This document shows, piece by piece, positions 8,200-16,469 of a DNA stretch of 48,785 nt. Both the position numbers and the translations under genes were made by a program. Origin of the DNA: Bacteroidota bacterium (GTDB lineage: Bacteria; Bacteroidota; Bacteroidia; Chitinophagales; Chitinophagaceae). The notes beneath the pieces are model-generated. The model was not told where the DNA came from and searched no databases. It was given only the letters and a program-made list of their open reading frames with translations. Location: the NCBI GenBank assembly GCA_013289065.1, contig JABDAP010000005.1, forward strand, positions 1 to 48,785, given 5' to 3'. Position 1 is the first letter of the stretch; each line of letters begins with the position of its first letter.

Positions 8200-10434
8200 T
8201 TAAAATACCATTTGCATAAATCTTGAATAATCTAAAACAGAACCGTTCTCATCACTGTCATTTGTTTTAACTGTTTCCGACGGTTTGATAATTTCGGGCG
8301 CCAGGTTATAAGAAGTTACTTTCTTGTAATGGTACTTGCTGCTGTCAATTGGTTTTTCCAGTTCCTTTTTCAGATTGTCCAGTTCTTTTTGTTTTTTATC
8401 TGCTTCTTTTTGTAACTCTTCTTTGCTCTTCTTGAATTTTTCTACCGCATTGCTCTGGTCTTCTTCATCATCATTATCGGTATGCTTATCTTTTTTATCC
8501 ACCCTTTCCAGCCCGCCCGGTGTCATGATATATTCAACATCAGAACTCCAGCTATCATAATGTGTGCTCCAGTCCTCTTCTTCAAAATCCCAATCGTTCC
8601 TGCCTGTATTGAAGTGAAAATAATTGAGCGACCGGTTTACACTCCGTGTGATCACGATCCTTTTTCCAACGGGTACCTGAATGGTTACCGCAACACTCTG
8701 GTTACGGAAACGGGTACCGCGTTTCAGTGAAAAACCGCGGTCGAGCCATATCGTACTATCCTGCTGGTTAATACCATAACTGATCTCTTTTACATTATTC
8801 AGCGCTACAGCCTCATTGCTGCCGTTACTGTATTTAAATGCTGAAATATGAAAAACCGAATCAGTGCTTTTTGTTATCTGCAGTTTAACGTTATTAAGGA
8901 ACAGGCTGTCATCCGTCATGTTCATGATGCCATCCATCTTGAACCAATGGCCACGCCCGTATACCTGTACTTTGCTATCCGGAACTTTTACAATGATCTT
9001 ACCTGTAGCAGGCTGAACTATTGAATATTCCTGTTTATCTCTCGCCCTTGTATCAAAATTGCGTGCAATGGAAACAGCAAGTATACCGGCGCATATCAAT
9101 CCAATGAACCACAGCCCGCCGAATGTAAACCCAAGATATCTGTTACCTGATTTAACACCCATGATCCTGCGGATGATCCAGGTAATAAAAGCTACTACGG
9201 GAACTGCGAGGAATAATAATAGTGTTGACCATGCAAAGAAATTCTGCCAGAATCCTTCAAGGAAAAAATCTTTAAGTGGAAATACACCTACGCCCGCCGC
9301 CATAAATGCTAAAAGCGTAACAAGTAATGCGAAAGCGATCACACCGGCAATAAATAAAAAGAACGCTTTGAACATGATCCCGAATGCTCTCAAGATGCGG
9401 CTGCCGCCTCTTCTTGCCGCGCCACCAACTTCACTGCCGAACTGTTGCCCTTTGTGGCTAAAGGTTTGCCCGAATTCCTGGCCAAACTGTTGTGCCCTGT
9501 CTTTTACTTCACCACCCCATTTTTCTGCGCGGGTCTTGAATCCTTCAAGGTCTTCCTGGATAGTATTTTTAATTGTGTTGAGGTCAACTTTCTCACCACG
9601 CATTTCTAATTTTTCTGAAGCGCTTTTTGCTTCAGGTATTACAGCCCATAACACAGCATACACAACAAAGAGTGTTCCGCCGAATGAACCGAATACAATT
9701 CCCGGGAAGTTGTCTCCATCCCACATCATATTTCTGAATATGGATAAAATAATGCCTGAGATCAATGGAAGCGCGAATATTAAACGCGGTATCCATACGG
9801 CAATATCAAAATAAGAAGCGATACCGCTCGCTACACCTGCTATCACTTTCTCATCCGGGTTGCGATACAAACGTTTGGTTGAAGAAGTATTGGTTAATGG
9901 TTTTGACGGAAGGATGATCCATAACAGGATGTACAAAAGAAAACCTGTACCTCCTGCAAAAACGATCAATGCAAATACCAGTCGCAGAATGGTAGGATCA
10001 ACACGTAAGTAACTGGCCAGCCCGCTGCATACGCCACCTAAGATCTTGTCATTCTCATCACGGTACAAACGGCCGCGTGGAGGAGCGTCTGTAGCCGATT
10101 CGTAATTGCGCCCACCGGTACTTTGTTGTTTTTGTCCGTCGCCACCTAATTGCGACTGTACTTTTCCTTCATCGCCTTCAAAGTCTTCGGGGCGTCCCAT
10201 ACTGGCTATGATATGATTTACATCGTCATCTGTAATACAGGTGCTGCCTTTTTTCAGGCTCTCGCCAAACAGTTCTGCAATACGTCCTTCAATGTCGTTG
10301 ATGATCTCATCACGTCCCTCCTCATCTGCGAAAAACCTGCGCAAACTTTCTACATACTGTTTCAGCATGTCGTAAGCAGACTCCTCGATCGGGATCACCC
10401 TGCCCTGAAAGTTTATATTAATTACCTTTTTCAT
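8200..10434 (-). CDS. Large double PspC-domain membrane protein
   Basis: A 744-residue protein. Residues 1-90 form a conserved cytoplasmic lead (MKKVININFQGRVIPIEESA). Two PspC domains follow: about 121-178 (RLYRDENDKILGGVCSGLAS) and about 187-275 (KRLYRNPDEKVIAGVASGIAS). Next are a linker with ValLysAspArg-type charged helices, further membrane segments around 350-470, a beta-rich domain with KIIVKVPDSKVQVYGRG, and a highly charged coiled coil near 640-690 (KFKKSKEELQKEADKKQKEL). PspC proteins sense and answer membrane stress. It lies 23 bases after a PadR repressor gene, the usual pairing in Bacteroidota, so PadR probably controls it. Confidence 0.85.
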   Translation of the reverse strand: MKKVININFQGRVIPIEESAYDMLKQYVESLRRFFADEEGRDEIINDIEGRIAELFGESLKKGSTCITDDDVNHIIASMGRPEDFEGDEGKVQSQLGGDGQKQQSTGGRNYESATDAPPRGRLYRDENDKILGGVCSGLASYLRVDPTILRLVFALIVFAGGTGFLLYILLWIILPSKPLTNTSSTKRLYRNPDEKVIAGVASGIASYFDIAVWIPRLIFALPLISGIILSIFRNMMWDGDNFPGIVFGSFGGTLFVVYAVLWAVIPEAKSASEKLEMRGEKVDLNTIKNTIQEDLEGFKTRAEKWGGEVKDRAQQFGQEFGQTFSHKGQQFGSEVGGAARRGGSRILRAFGIMFKAFFLFIAGVIAFALLVTLLAFMAAGVGVFPLKDFFLEGFWQNFFAWSTLLLFLAVPVVAFITWIIRRIMGVKSGNRYLGFTFGGLWFIGLICAGILAVSIARNFDTRARDKQEYSIVQPATGKIIVKVPDSKVQVYGRGHWFKMDGIMNMTDDSLFLNNVKLQITKSTDSVFHISAFKYSNGSNEAVALNNVKEISYGINQQDSTIWLDRGFSLKRGTRFRNQSVAVTIQVPVGKRIVITRSVNRSLNYFHFNTGRNDWDFEEEDWSTHYDSWSSDVEYIMTPGGLERVDKKDKHTDNDDEEDQSNAVEKFKKSKEELQKEADKKQKELDNLKKELEKPIDSSKYHYKKVTSYNLAPEIIKPSETVKTNDSDENGSVLDYSRFMQMVF

Positions 10435-10457
10435 GGTCTGTTCAATTTTATGGTTGG

Positions 10458-10823
10458 TTAAGGTTGGGATTGGTTTTCATCAGATGTTGCAGTGGCTGCC
10501 GGTTGTGTGAGTGTGTGAACCGCATCGGCCAGTTCCTGCCAGGTTCTTTCAAGTTCGCTGTAGAACTCGAGGCCCTTGTCAGTCATCACGAAATATTTGC
10601 GTGGCGGCCCGCTGTTACTTTCTACCCAACGATAAGTAAGCAGTCCTGCATTTTTTAACCGCGTAAGCAAAGGATACAGTGTGCCCTCCAGGATATGGAG
10701 GTTCGCCGACTTCATCCGCTCAACCAGGTCACTGGGATAAACCTCTCCCTGGCGAATAATGGACAAAATGCAAAACTCCAATACACCCTTTCGCATCTGA
10801 CTTTGTGTGTTCTGAATATCCAT
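10458..10823 (-). CDS. PadR-family transcriptional repressor
   Basis: A 121-residue winged-helix protein: MRKGVLEFCILSIIRQGEVYPSDLVERM (helices 1-2), ILEGTLYPLLTRLKNAGLL (recognition helix region, with the PadR hallmark GTLYP-L-RL) and the wing GPPRKYFVMTDKG. It is followed by a C-terminal dimerisation helix and a short polar tail. It is 23 bases before the PspC gene and probably represses its own operon through the palindrome at 11214-11236. The inducing signal is unknown. Confidence 0.92.
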   Translation of the reverse strand: MDIQNTQSQMRKGVLEFCILSIIRQGEVYPSDLVERMKSANLHILEGTLYPLLTRLKNAGLLTYRWVESNSGPPRKYFVMTDKGLEFYSELERTWQELADAVHTLTQPAATATSDENQSQP

Positions 10824-10912
10824 AACCGGAGTTTTTTGCCTGCCAACCTAAAAAAAATTATCAGGGATGGCAAGCGTTGTGATTGAAATTATTTTCTGCT
10901 GTTCAGTTTCGC

Positions 10913-11104
10913 TTATGCGAAATGTCTTCTAACAATCCTGTTTTTTCTGGCACGTTCGAGGTTCCAGAGATCCACCACACCAAATGCGGTTTTGTGATTT
11001 ACTTTAGGAGCGGTGGTTGCTACAGTTTCTTTTACTTCTTTCACTAAATTTTCTAACTGGCTTTTTCCCAGGTTTTGAAAGAAGGTTGTGTTTTGCGTTT
11101 TCAT
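10913..11104 (-). CDS. Small basic protein leading the PadR-PspC operon
   Basis: A 63-residue protein, MKTQNTTFFQNLGKSQLEN..., ending in LWNLERARKNRIVRRHFA. It is soluble; its N-terminal half is helical with KEVKETVATTAPKV. No known family is recognised. Support for it being real: an ATG just after the operator/promoter at 11195-11236, 89 bases ahead of padR on the same strand, with no opposing gene. It may be a small regulator or partner of the PspC system, which is inference. Confidence 0.6.
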   Translation of the reverse strand: MKTQNTTFFQNLGKSQLENLVKEVKETVATTAPKVNHKTAFGVVDLWNLERARKNRIVRRHFA

Positions 11105-11194
11105 GATCTTTTTATTAAAGTGTTTTACAATTTTCTTTTAAGGATTTAAGAGAACCGCTTTGAGGCTTTCCTCCGTTCTCTTCCTTTGACAACA

Positions 11195-11202
11195 CAAAGA
11201 TG
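11195..11202 (-). promoter_or_regulatory. -7 box CATCTTTG, PadR-PspC operon
   Basis: One mismatch to TAnnTTTG, on the minus strand, about 90 bases before the small first gene. The palindrome at 11214-11236 covers where the -33 element would be. Confidence 0.5.
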
Positions 11203-11213
11203 GGGGTTTATTT

Positions 11214-11236
11214 GGTACTATGCAACACATGGTACC
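11214..11236. promoter_or_regulatory. 23-bp operator-like palindrome
   Basis: GGTACTATG at 11214-11222 mirrors CATGGTACC at 11228-11236, with one mismatch in the arms and a five-base centre. An inner perfect palindrome ACATGGTACCATGT overlaps its right end (11228-11241). It begins 12 bases upstream of the -7 box, over the -33 position, which is ideal for repression. The likely binder is the PadR protein encoded in the same operon (inference). Confidence 0.65.
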
Positions 11237-11410
11237 ATGTTTTTTTTAGTAACGGGTAAGGGCTAATATTGTATTTATTAATTAACTATTTGATATTCAT
11301 TTACTTATTACTATTTTGGGACCTGAAAAAATATTTTAAGTTATTACCAACGGTTCATTTTTAGTGCCGAACGGCGGCAATTCAGGGATAAATTGCTCAG
11401 AAATCGCCAG

Positions 11411-11418
11411 TAATTTTG
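11411..11418 (+). promoter_or_regulatory. -7 box TAATTTTG, arsC-like gene
   Basis: Perfect TAnnTTTG; the ATG is 4 bases further on (11423). A leaderless or near-leaderless transcript is expected. Confidence 0.65.
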
Positions 11419-11422
11419 TTCA

Positions 11423-11818
11423 ATGCAAAAAAAGAAAGTACTATTTGTTTGTGTTGAGAACAGTAACCGCAGCCAGATGAGCCAGGCTTTTGCCATTATT
11501 CATGGCGGAGAAAATATTGAAGCATTCAGCGCCGGCAGTAAACCCAGCGGTATCGTAAACCCCAAAGCGATTGCTGCGATGAAAGAACTGGGATATGACC
11601 TCAGCAAACATGAAAGTAAATCTCTGCAACAGGTAGAATCATTCGCCCCGTTTGATGCTGTGGTAACAATGGGTTGCGGCGATGCATGTCCGTGGATGCC
11701 TGCAAAAAAATTTATCGACTGGCAGATACCCGATCCAAAAAATATGGAGCCTGCAGAATTTAATTCTGTGAGAGATATGATCAGCAAAAAAGTGAAACAA
11801 TTGGTTGCAGAACTATGA
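11423..11818 (+). CDS. Arsenate reductase-like low-molecular-weight phosphatase
   Basis: A 131-residue protein of the ArsC/LMW-PTPase fold. The P-loop is CVENSNRSQ (Cys10, Arg16, Ser17; CX5R). The later TMGCGDACP holds Cys85 and Cys89, which could relay the disulfide as in thioredoxin-linked ArsC, and IPDPKN supplies the general-acid Asp. The second P-loop cysteine of classical ArsC (NSCRS) is Asn here. Arsenate reduction is therefore likely but not certain; a tyrosine-phosphatase role is the alternative. No ars operon surrounds it. Its last 6 bases overlap the convergent gene. Confidence 0.85.
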   Translation: MQKKKVLFVCVENSNRSQMSQAFAIIHGGENIEAFSAGSKPSGIVNPKAIAAMKELGYDLSKHESKSLQQVESFAPFDAVVTMGCGDACPWMPAKKFIDWQIPDPKNMEPAEFNSVRDMISKKVKQLVAEL

Positions 11819-12175
11819 GCGTTCCTTATCTCCGCCTGTTCCGATCAATCCTTCTATAATAGAAGAAACAAAACTTACCACGAGGCTGAACAATAAAGCA
11901 GATAACCATCCATCAACCGTAAACCCAGGTACGAGATTGGCTGCGAGTTTTACTATGATGATATTGATCACTAACAAAAAAAGGCCGAGTGTAAACAATG
12001 TGATCGGTATAGTGAGAATGATGAGAATGGGTTTGATAAAACTATTCAGCAATCCGAGTACTACTGCCACGAGCAATGCAGTTACGTTACTGTCAACATG
12101 CACGCCTTTCAAAACATATGCGGCAAATAACACGGCTAATGCAGTAGCAACTGTTTTCGCAAAAAACTTTCCCAT
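11813..12175 (-). CDS. YvlD/phage-holin superfamily IV membrane protein
   Basis: A 120-residue protein with four predicted membrane helices (about 5-25, 30-48, 50-70 and 85-110). It has the family pattern NSFIKPILIILTIPITLFTLGLF and a loop with LVPGFTVDGW. YvlD-type proteins are often found with PspC in envelope-stress regulons; here the PspC gene lies about 1.4 kb away on the same strand. Function at the biochemical level is unknown. Its 3' end overlaps the convergent arsC-like gene by 6 bases (11813-11818). Confidence 0.85.
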   Translation of the reverse strand: MGKFFAKTVATALAVLFAAYVLKGVHVDSNVTALLVAVVLGLLNSFIKPILIILTIPITLFTLGLFLLVINIIIVKLAANLVPGFTVDGWLSALLFSLVVSFVSSIIEGLIGTGGDKERS

Positions 12176-12230
12176 GGCGTTTTATTTGTGATTCAAGTTA
12201 CTATTTATTTTTCTTCCGGGAACGCTGTAA

Positions 12231-12264
12231 AAAATGCACGCAAAGGCGCGAAGGCGCAGTTTTG
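12231..12264. repeat. Half copy of the ACGCAAAGGCGC element
   Basis: AAAATGCACGCAAAGGCGCG then AAGGCGCAGTTTTG: nearly identical to the right arms of the elements at 26791-26865 and 32261-32326, but without the left arm. Confidence 0.8.
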
Positions 12265-12312
12265 TTTTCTTTTATTTTTTCAATATTCAGGCACCAATAG
12301 CTTTTATGCGAA

Positions 12313-13593
12313 TCAGATCACCAATAATTCGTAAAACTCCTGCGGCTGTAAATATTTATTGGCAAGCGCCTGTATTTCTTCTGCTGTGATCGTTCTTACG
12401 GTTTGTATGCTGTTATAAAAATATTCGTCGGTAACATTATTGAGGATATAATTTTTCCACCGGGCAATTATCTGGAACGGGCCATCCAGGTCGCCGAGAA
12501 GTGAGCCGATCATGTAATTGCGAACGAGATCGAGTTCATCAGCTTCTACCGGTTCGTTGCAAAGGATAGCCATCTCTTTATATACTTCTGCAATGGTTGC
12601 TTCGCATACATCGCGGCCCGCTTCGGTACTGATCATCCATGCACTTTCATGGATATGGTTCTGCATATAACTATGTATCCCGTATGTGTAACCTTTCTCT
12701 TCACGGATATTACTCATCAGCCTCGACCCGAAAAATCCACCGAAAATATTATTCAATACCTGCGCCTTTGCAAAATCGGGATGATGCCTGTTGGGAAATT
12801 CGCGCGCAATACGGATAGCGCCCTGCACACCTTCCGCATCATTGATGATGTTATATTTTTTGGTTTCGGCCGGCTTCGGTTTGTAATCAATCTGCGGTAT
12901 ATCGTTTTGATGAAAAGGAAGATGCCCGAAGTGTTTGTTTAACTGCAGTTCCACATCAGCCGGTGGTTTGCCGGCTACAAATACCAGGCACTTGCCTTCT
13001 GTATAGAATCTTTTATAAAAAACATCCAGTTCTTCGCGCTCCAGTTTCTCATAATCAAGTGTAGAAGTATAGCGCCCGTATGGATGATGAAAACCATACA
13101 CATATTCATCGATCAAACGGTTGGCAACAAAATCGCATTTCTTCAGGTTTACTTCCAGGCGTTGTTTTTGATTTTGTTTGTAGATGGCCAGTTCTTCTGC
13201 AGGAAAAATGCTTTCGGTGATGAGCTCCGCAACAACGGGTAATAATTCAGACAAATGTTTACTGAGACAATGCAGCGTGATGATCGCAGTTTCATTATAA
13301 CAGCTCCTGTTCAGGTATGCGCCGTAATATTCAAAATATTCGTTAATGGCAAAAGCATTTTTTTGTTTTGTGCCATTCTTCAACATAAAATTTGTGGTGG
13401 CTGCTACAATATTTTTTTCTTCATACCAGTTACCTGCATAAAAGACCCATTCGATCAGCAACACTTCCTGTGCACCTGCATCGATGCTGTAAACAGGAAC
13501 GCCGTTATCCAATATAAAATGATCGCACGGCTTCAACTGCAGCTTCATATCTACCGCGTCAATTATTCCGGGTGCAGTTTTTCGATTTAGCAT
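12313..13593 (-). CDS. M16 peptidase-fold protein, inactive partner
   Basis: A 426-residue protein of the insulinase/processing-peptidase fold. The zinc motif HxxEH is absent: the equivalent stretch is IVAATTNFMLKNGT near residues 62-75. The C-terminal half keeps the substrate-binding Arg/Tyr pattern (SNIREEKGYTYGIHS). That is the division of labour seen in heteromeric M16B pairs, with the catalytic partner encoded just upstream (13751-14986). It is probably cytoplasmic or periplasm-facing; no signal peptide is seen. An alternative start is the ATG at 13548. Confidence 0.88.
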   Translation of the reverse strand: MLNRKTAPGIIDAVDMKLQLKPCDHFILDNGVPVYSIDAGAQEVLLIEWVFYAGNWYEEKNIVAATTNFMLKNGTKQKNAFAINEYFEYYGAYLNRSCYNETAIITLHCLSKHLSELLPVVAELITESIFPAEELAIYKQNQKQRLEVNLKKCDFVANRLIDEYVYGFHHPYGRYTSTLDYEKLEREELDVFYKRFYTEGKCLVFVAGKPPADVELQLNKHFGHLPFHQNDIPQIDYKPKPAETKKYNIINDAEGVQGAIRIAREFPNRHHPDFAKAQVLNNIFGGFFGSRLMSNIREEKGYTYGIHSYMQNHIHESAWMISTEAGRDVCEATIAEVYKEMAILCNEPVEADELDLVRNYMIGSLLGDLDGPFQIIARWKNYILNNVTDEYFYNSIQTVRTITAEEIQALANKYLQPQEFYELLVI

Positions 13594-13647
13594 AATTAAT
13601 TTTATTTGGGGTATCGTATCACTTCAATTAAAATGCAGAAAACATTG

Positions 13648-13702
13648 GCCGCAGATTCACAGATTAGCAGAGATAATCAGTGCTAATCTGTGAATCTGTG
13701 GC
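13648..13702. repeat. GCAGATTC inverted repeat between the M16 genes
   Basis: A 22-base arm at 13648-13669 (GCCGCAGATTCACAGATTAG...) is complementary, apart from one position, to 13681-13702; the loop is 11 bases. The same word family forms the 20-bp hairpin at 48230-48288. Confidence 0.88.
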
Positions 13703-13750
13703 TAAACAGGTTTTATTGATTTCAAAGTGATGCAATTATTTTTTTAGTTT

Positions 13751-14986
13751 TTATTTTGCGTAATACAATAATGTATTGCTGTTCTCATTGCTGAAAACAT
13801 TTGTACAATACTGTTGAATTTCTTCTGTTGTAACGGCGTGGTATTTTTCCAGTTCGGTATTCATCAATTCTGCATCGCCCAATAATTCATACATAGCGAG
13901 GCTGTTGGCGCGGCTCATCACACCCATGTCTTCGAATGCAATTACACTTTCTGTTTTGTTCTTTACTTTCTGTAATTCTGTTACAGATACGGATGTTGAT
14001 TGCATTTTTTCAATTTCTTCTTCCACTGCTTTTTCTGCTGCCTGCATGCTCACACCTTTTACCAGCTTGCCTTCTACCGCTATCAACCCTTTATCTACAC
14101 TGCCAAAATGATAACAATCGATCCCTGAGAATAATTGTTTTTCTTTTACCAGTGATTGATATAAACGCGAAGATCCGCCGCCACCCAGAATTTCTGTAGC
14201 GAGGTCGGCAACATAATACCCTTTTTCCAGGCGCGCATCCATGTGCCAGGTTTTGATAAATGCATCCAGCGGAACATTGGCCTGTACCTCTGATCTTCTT
14301 GCGGCAGTTTGTGCCGGCTCCTGTGGTAAGTTGCGGTTATATTTTTCTCCCATCGGAATATTGCCGAACCATTTTTCCGAAAGCTGTTTTACATTTTCCA
14401 GTTCCACATTTCCTGCCACAACCAATATGGCATTTACTGGGCGGTAATGTTTGAAGAAAAAATGTTTCACATCATCCATATTTGCATTTTCTACATGGCT
14501 GAGATCCTTCCCGATCGTCATCCAGCGATAGGGATGCACTTTATAAGCCAGCTCGCGCATTTTATGCCATACATCGCCATACGGTTTATTGATATAATGC
14601 TCTTTGAACTCTTCTATCACTACCTTCTTTTGTACGGAAAGGCTTTTTGCACCAAAGGCAAGGCTCAGCATGCGGTCGCTTTCGAGCCAGAAAGCAGTTT
14701 CAATATTTTCTGACGGCAGCTGGCAATAATAATTGGTAAGGTCATTGGTGGTATAGGCATTATTCTCGCCACCCGCCCGCTGCAACGGCTCGTCATAATC
14801 AGGAATATGGATACTTCCACCAAACATCAGGTGTTCAAATAAATGCGCGAAGCCGGTTTTGTCCGGGTTCTCATCACGTGCACCAACATCATACATAATA
14901 TTTACCACTGCCATTGGTGTGGAATGATCCTCATGTACCAAAACGCGTAAGCCATTATCTAAAACAAAACGATTGTATTTGATCAT
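13751..14986 (-). CDS. M16 zinc peptidase, active subunit
   Basis: A 411-residue metallopeptidase with a complete inverted zinc motif FAHLFEHLMFGG (His48, Glu51, His52) and the distal Glu ligand in KKVVIEEFKEHY (Glu125/126), plus AGGENNAYTTNDLTNYY. It lacks the C-terminal Arg/Tyr pattern, which the downstream M16 protein keeps, so the two probably form a heterodimer that degrades or processes peptides. No signal peptide is visible. The -7 box TAATTTTG (15009-15016) lies 22 bases before the ATG; the partner gene follows after a hairpin repeat. Confidence 0.93.
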   Translation of the reverse strand: MIKYNRFVLDNGLRVLVHEDHSTPMAVVNIMYDVGARDENPDKTGFAHLFEHLMFGGSIHIPDYDEPLQRAGGENNAYTTNDLTNYYCQLPSENIETAFWLESDRMLSLAFGAKSLSVQKKVVIEEFKEHYINKPYGDVWHKMRELAYKVHPYRWMTIGKDLSHVENANMDDVKHFFFKHYRPVNAILVVAGNVELENVKQLSEKWFGNIPMGEKYNRNLPQEPAQTAARRSEVQANVPLDAFIKTWHMDARLEKGYYVADLATEILGGGGSSRLYQSLVKEKQLFSGIDCYHFGSVDKGLIAVEGKLVKGVSMQAAEKAVEEEIEKMQSTSVSVTELQKVKNKTESVIAFEDMGVMSRANSLAMYELLGDAELMNTELEKYHAVTTEEIQQYCTNVFSNENSNTLLYYAK

Positions 14987-15008
14987 ACTGATAATTAAAA
15001 AGAAGATG

Positions 15009-15016
15009 CAAAATTA
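15009..15016 (-). promoter_or_regulatory. -7 box TAATTTTG, M16 pair
   Basis: Perfect TAnnTTTG on the minus strand, 22 bases before the ATG at 14986. Confidence 0.6.
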
Positions 15017-15059
15017 ATGCATTGCAGAAGACGGGCGCGGAATATTTGGGAAGTAAATC

Positions 15060-15130
15060 AGATGTTAGTTGGCAGATGACAGATGACAGGATTTGAACTT
15101 CTGTCATCTGTCATCTAACATCTGTCAACT
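15060..15130. repeat. Inverted word-repeat, CAGATGACAGATGACAG family
   Basis: The left arm 15060-15089 is built of CAGATGA words; the right arm 15101-15130 is close to its reverse complement. A half-copy with the words TTAGTTGACAG and GATGACAG is at 33851-33875. It lies between the retropepsin-PDZ gene and the active M16 gene. Confidence 0.85.
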
Positions 15131-16321
15131 TTAATGCCGGATGTCTTTCACATCAATAGTTAACACGATCGGTTGCTGGTTACGGAAAATAACCACGCGC
15201 ATTTTTCCGATACTGTTCTGGAAAAGATTTTTGTATGCCTGGATATTCTTTGAAATATTGCTTTCCACAGAAAAAATGATATCGCCGGCCTGAAAACCTG
15301 CTTTGTCGCCGGGTGAATTGGGCATTACATCGATCACCCTGATCTCTCCATCGATCTGGTAAATACCCAGCCCGGTATACGAGTAATCAAAATTTTCTGT
15401 AAAGTGCGTATTGGGTTTGATATGAGTGCTTTGCTCCGGATAATTGAGTACTACATTAAAACGGCGGAGTATATCGTTACCGATCAAACCACCGAGCAAT
15501 GGATAAGAGGTAACATTATACTCATCATCAAAAACATGCACCGGAACTTTTCTGAATTTGTACGGGCCGATCTTTACTTCGTTGGCAATGGACAGGCTCA
15601 TCAGTTTTTTTCCACCCAACCCTTCGGCCTGTGTGGGATAAGATTTGCGGTTCTTTTTAAACACCGTGCTGTCATCAACAAAATCTTTCGACAGGAGGAA
15701 ACTCAATCCTGCGCCCGTATCAAAAATAAAACGGCTTGTGATGATGCGGCCATCATCGATCGATGCGGTCTGGAGAGGAAGCGTGGAGAAATTTGGTTTT
15801 AATAAATAACCACCACGCGGATATTTATAAATGCCCGGTGTAAATACTTCTATAAAAAGATTGTCATAATCTATCCGTACAATATACCTTCGAAAAAAAC
15901 TGTAACCCACAATACCATCGATCCTTACGCCATATACACTGGTAAGCAATTCATAATCGTTGATATGAAAATCGAGGTGTGTTGTTTGAAGGCCGGGTAG
16001 CTTTAATATATGATCGAGTGAGAAATCAACATTCTTGATGCCGGCAATACCACGGATCGTTTTTTCTGTTTTTACAAAATTCAGTTTAAGGTAGTTGGCC
16101 GTGGTAGAATCGAGTGATATACCGCCGCTGCCCGTATCGAAAACAAAGTTGAGCGAATCAGGAAAATTATCAAGCTGCGCTTTTACGATCATGATACCCC
16201 CGCTCAACTGCGTAAACGGGAAACGCGCCAACAGCTTAGCCTGCGGAGGAACGAACTCTTCCTGTCCTTTACCCGTAATTGTGAGGCAAAGCATAGCAAA
16301 TGCAATACAAAATGTTCTCAT
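15131..16321 (-). CDS. Retropepsin-like aspartic protease with PDZ domain, exported
   Basis: A 396-residue protein. A signal peptide (MRTFCIAFAMLCLTITGKGQ) indicates export. Two aspartyl-protease half-domains each carry a catalytic triad motif, FDTGSGG (Asp62) and FDTGAGL (Asp201), so the active site can form within one chain. A C-terminal PDZ domain (about 310-396: IYQIDGEIRVIDVMPNSPGD...GFQAGDIIFSVE) would bind substrate C-termini. It is probably a periplasmic quality-control or processing protease. ATG 16321 is chosen because it puts the signal peptide at the N-terminus; in-frame ATGs at 16345, 16354 and 16378 would precede it. Confidence 0.88.
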   Translation of the reverse strand: MRTFCIAFAMLCLTITGKGQEEFVPPQAKLLARFPFTQLSGGIMIVKAQLDNFPDSLNFVFDTGSGGISLDSTTANYLKLNFVKTEKTIRGIAGIKNVDFSLDHILKLPGLQTTHLDFHINDYELLTSVYGVRIDGIVGYSFFRRYIVRIDYDNLFIEVFTPGIYKYPRGGYLLKPNFSTLPLQTASIDDGRIITSRFIFDTGAGLSFLLSKDFVDDSTVFKKNRKSYPTQAEGLGGKKLMSLSIANEVKIGPYKFRKVPVHVFDDEYNVTSYPLLGGLIGNDILRRFNVVLNYPEQSTHIKPNTHFTENFDYSYTGLGIYQIDGEIRVIDVMPNSPGDKAGFQAGDIIFSVESNISKNIQAYKNLFQNSIGKMRVVIFRNQQPIVLTIDVKDIRH

Positions 16322-16435
16322 GCAGGGTTCAAAATACGAATTCATTTTGGGCATTACCTGCAGGGCACAGGCAAACATCCATTCTCATGACAATAAATAA
16401 TCGGTTTTCGATGCAACGGCAATCAAGCTTCCTGT

Positions 16436-16443
16436 TACCTTTG
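16436..16443 (+). promoter_or_regulatory. -7 box TACCTTTG, mqnC
   Basis: Perfect TAnnTTTG, 26 bases before the ATG at 16470. Confidence 0.6.
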
Positions 16444-16469
16444 TTCTCTCTTACTCAATATTTTTGAAT

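Larger units (their letters stand above)
11105..11422. other. 318-base divergent intergenic region
   Basis: It holds the minus-strand promoter and 23-bp palindrome of the PadR-PspC operon (11195-11236) and the plus-strand -7 box of the arsC-like gene (11411-11418). The rest is A/T-rich with no ORF or further hairpin that I can support. Confidence 0.7.

Noticed and set aside
9059..9814. 251-residue plus-strand ORF
   Set aside because: Lies wholly inside the PspC gene on the other strand and has no coherent domain pattern.
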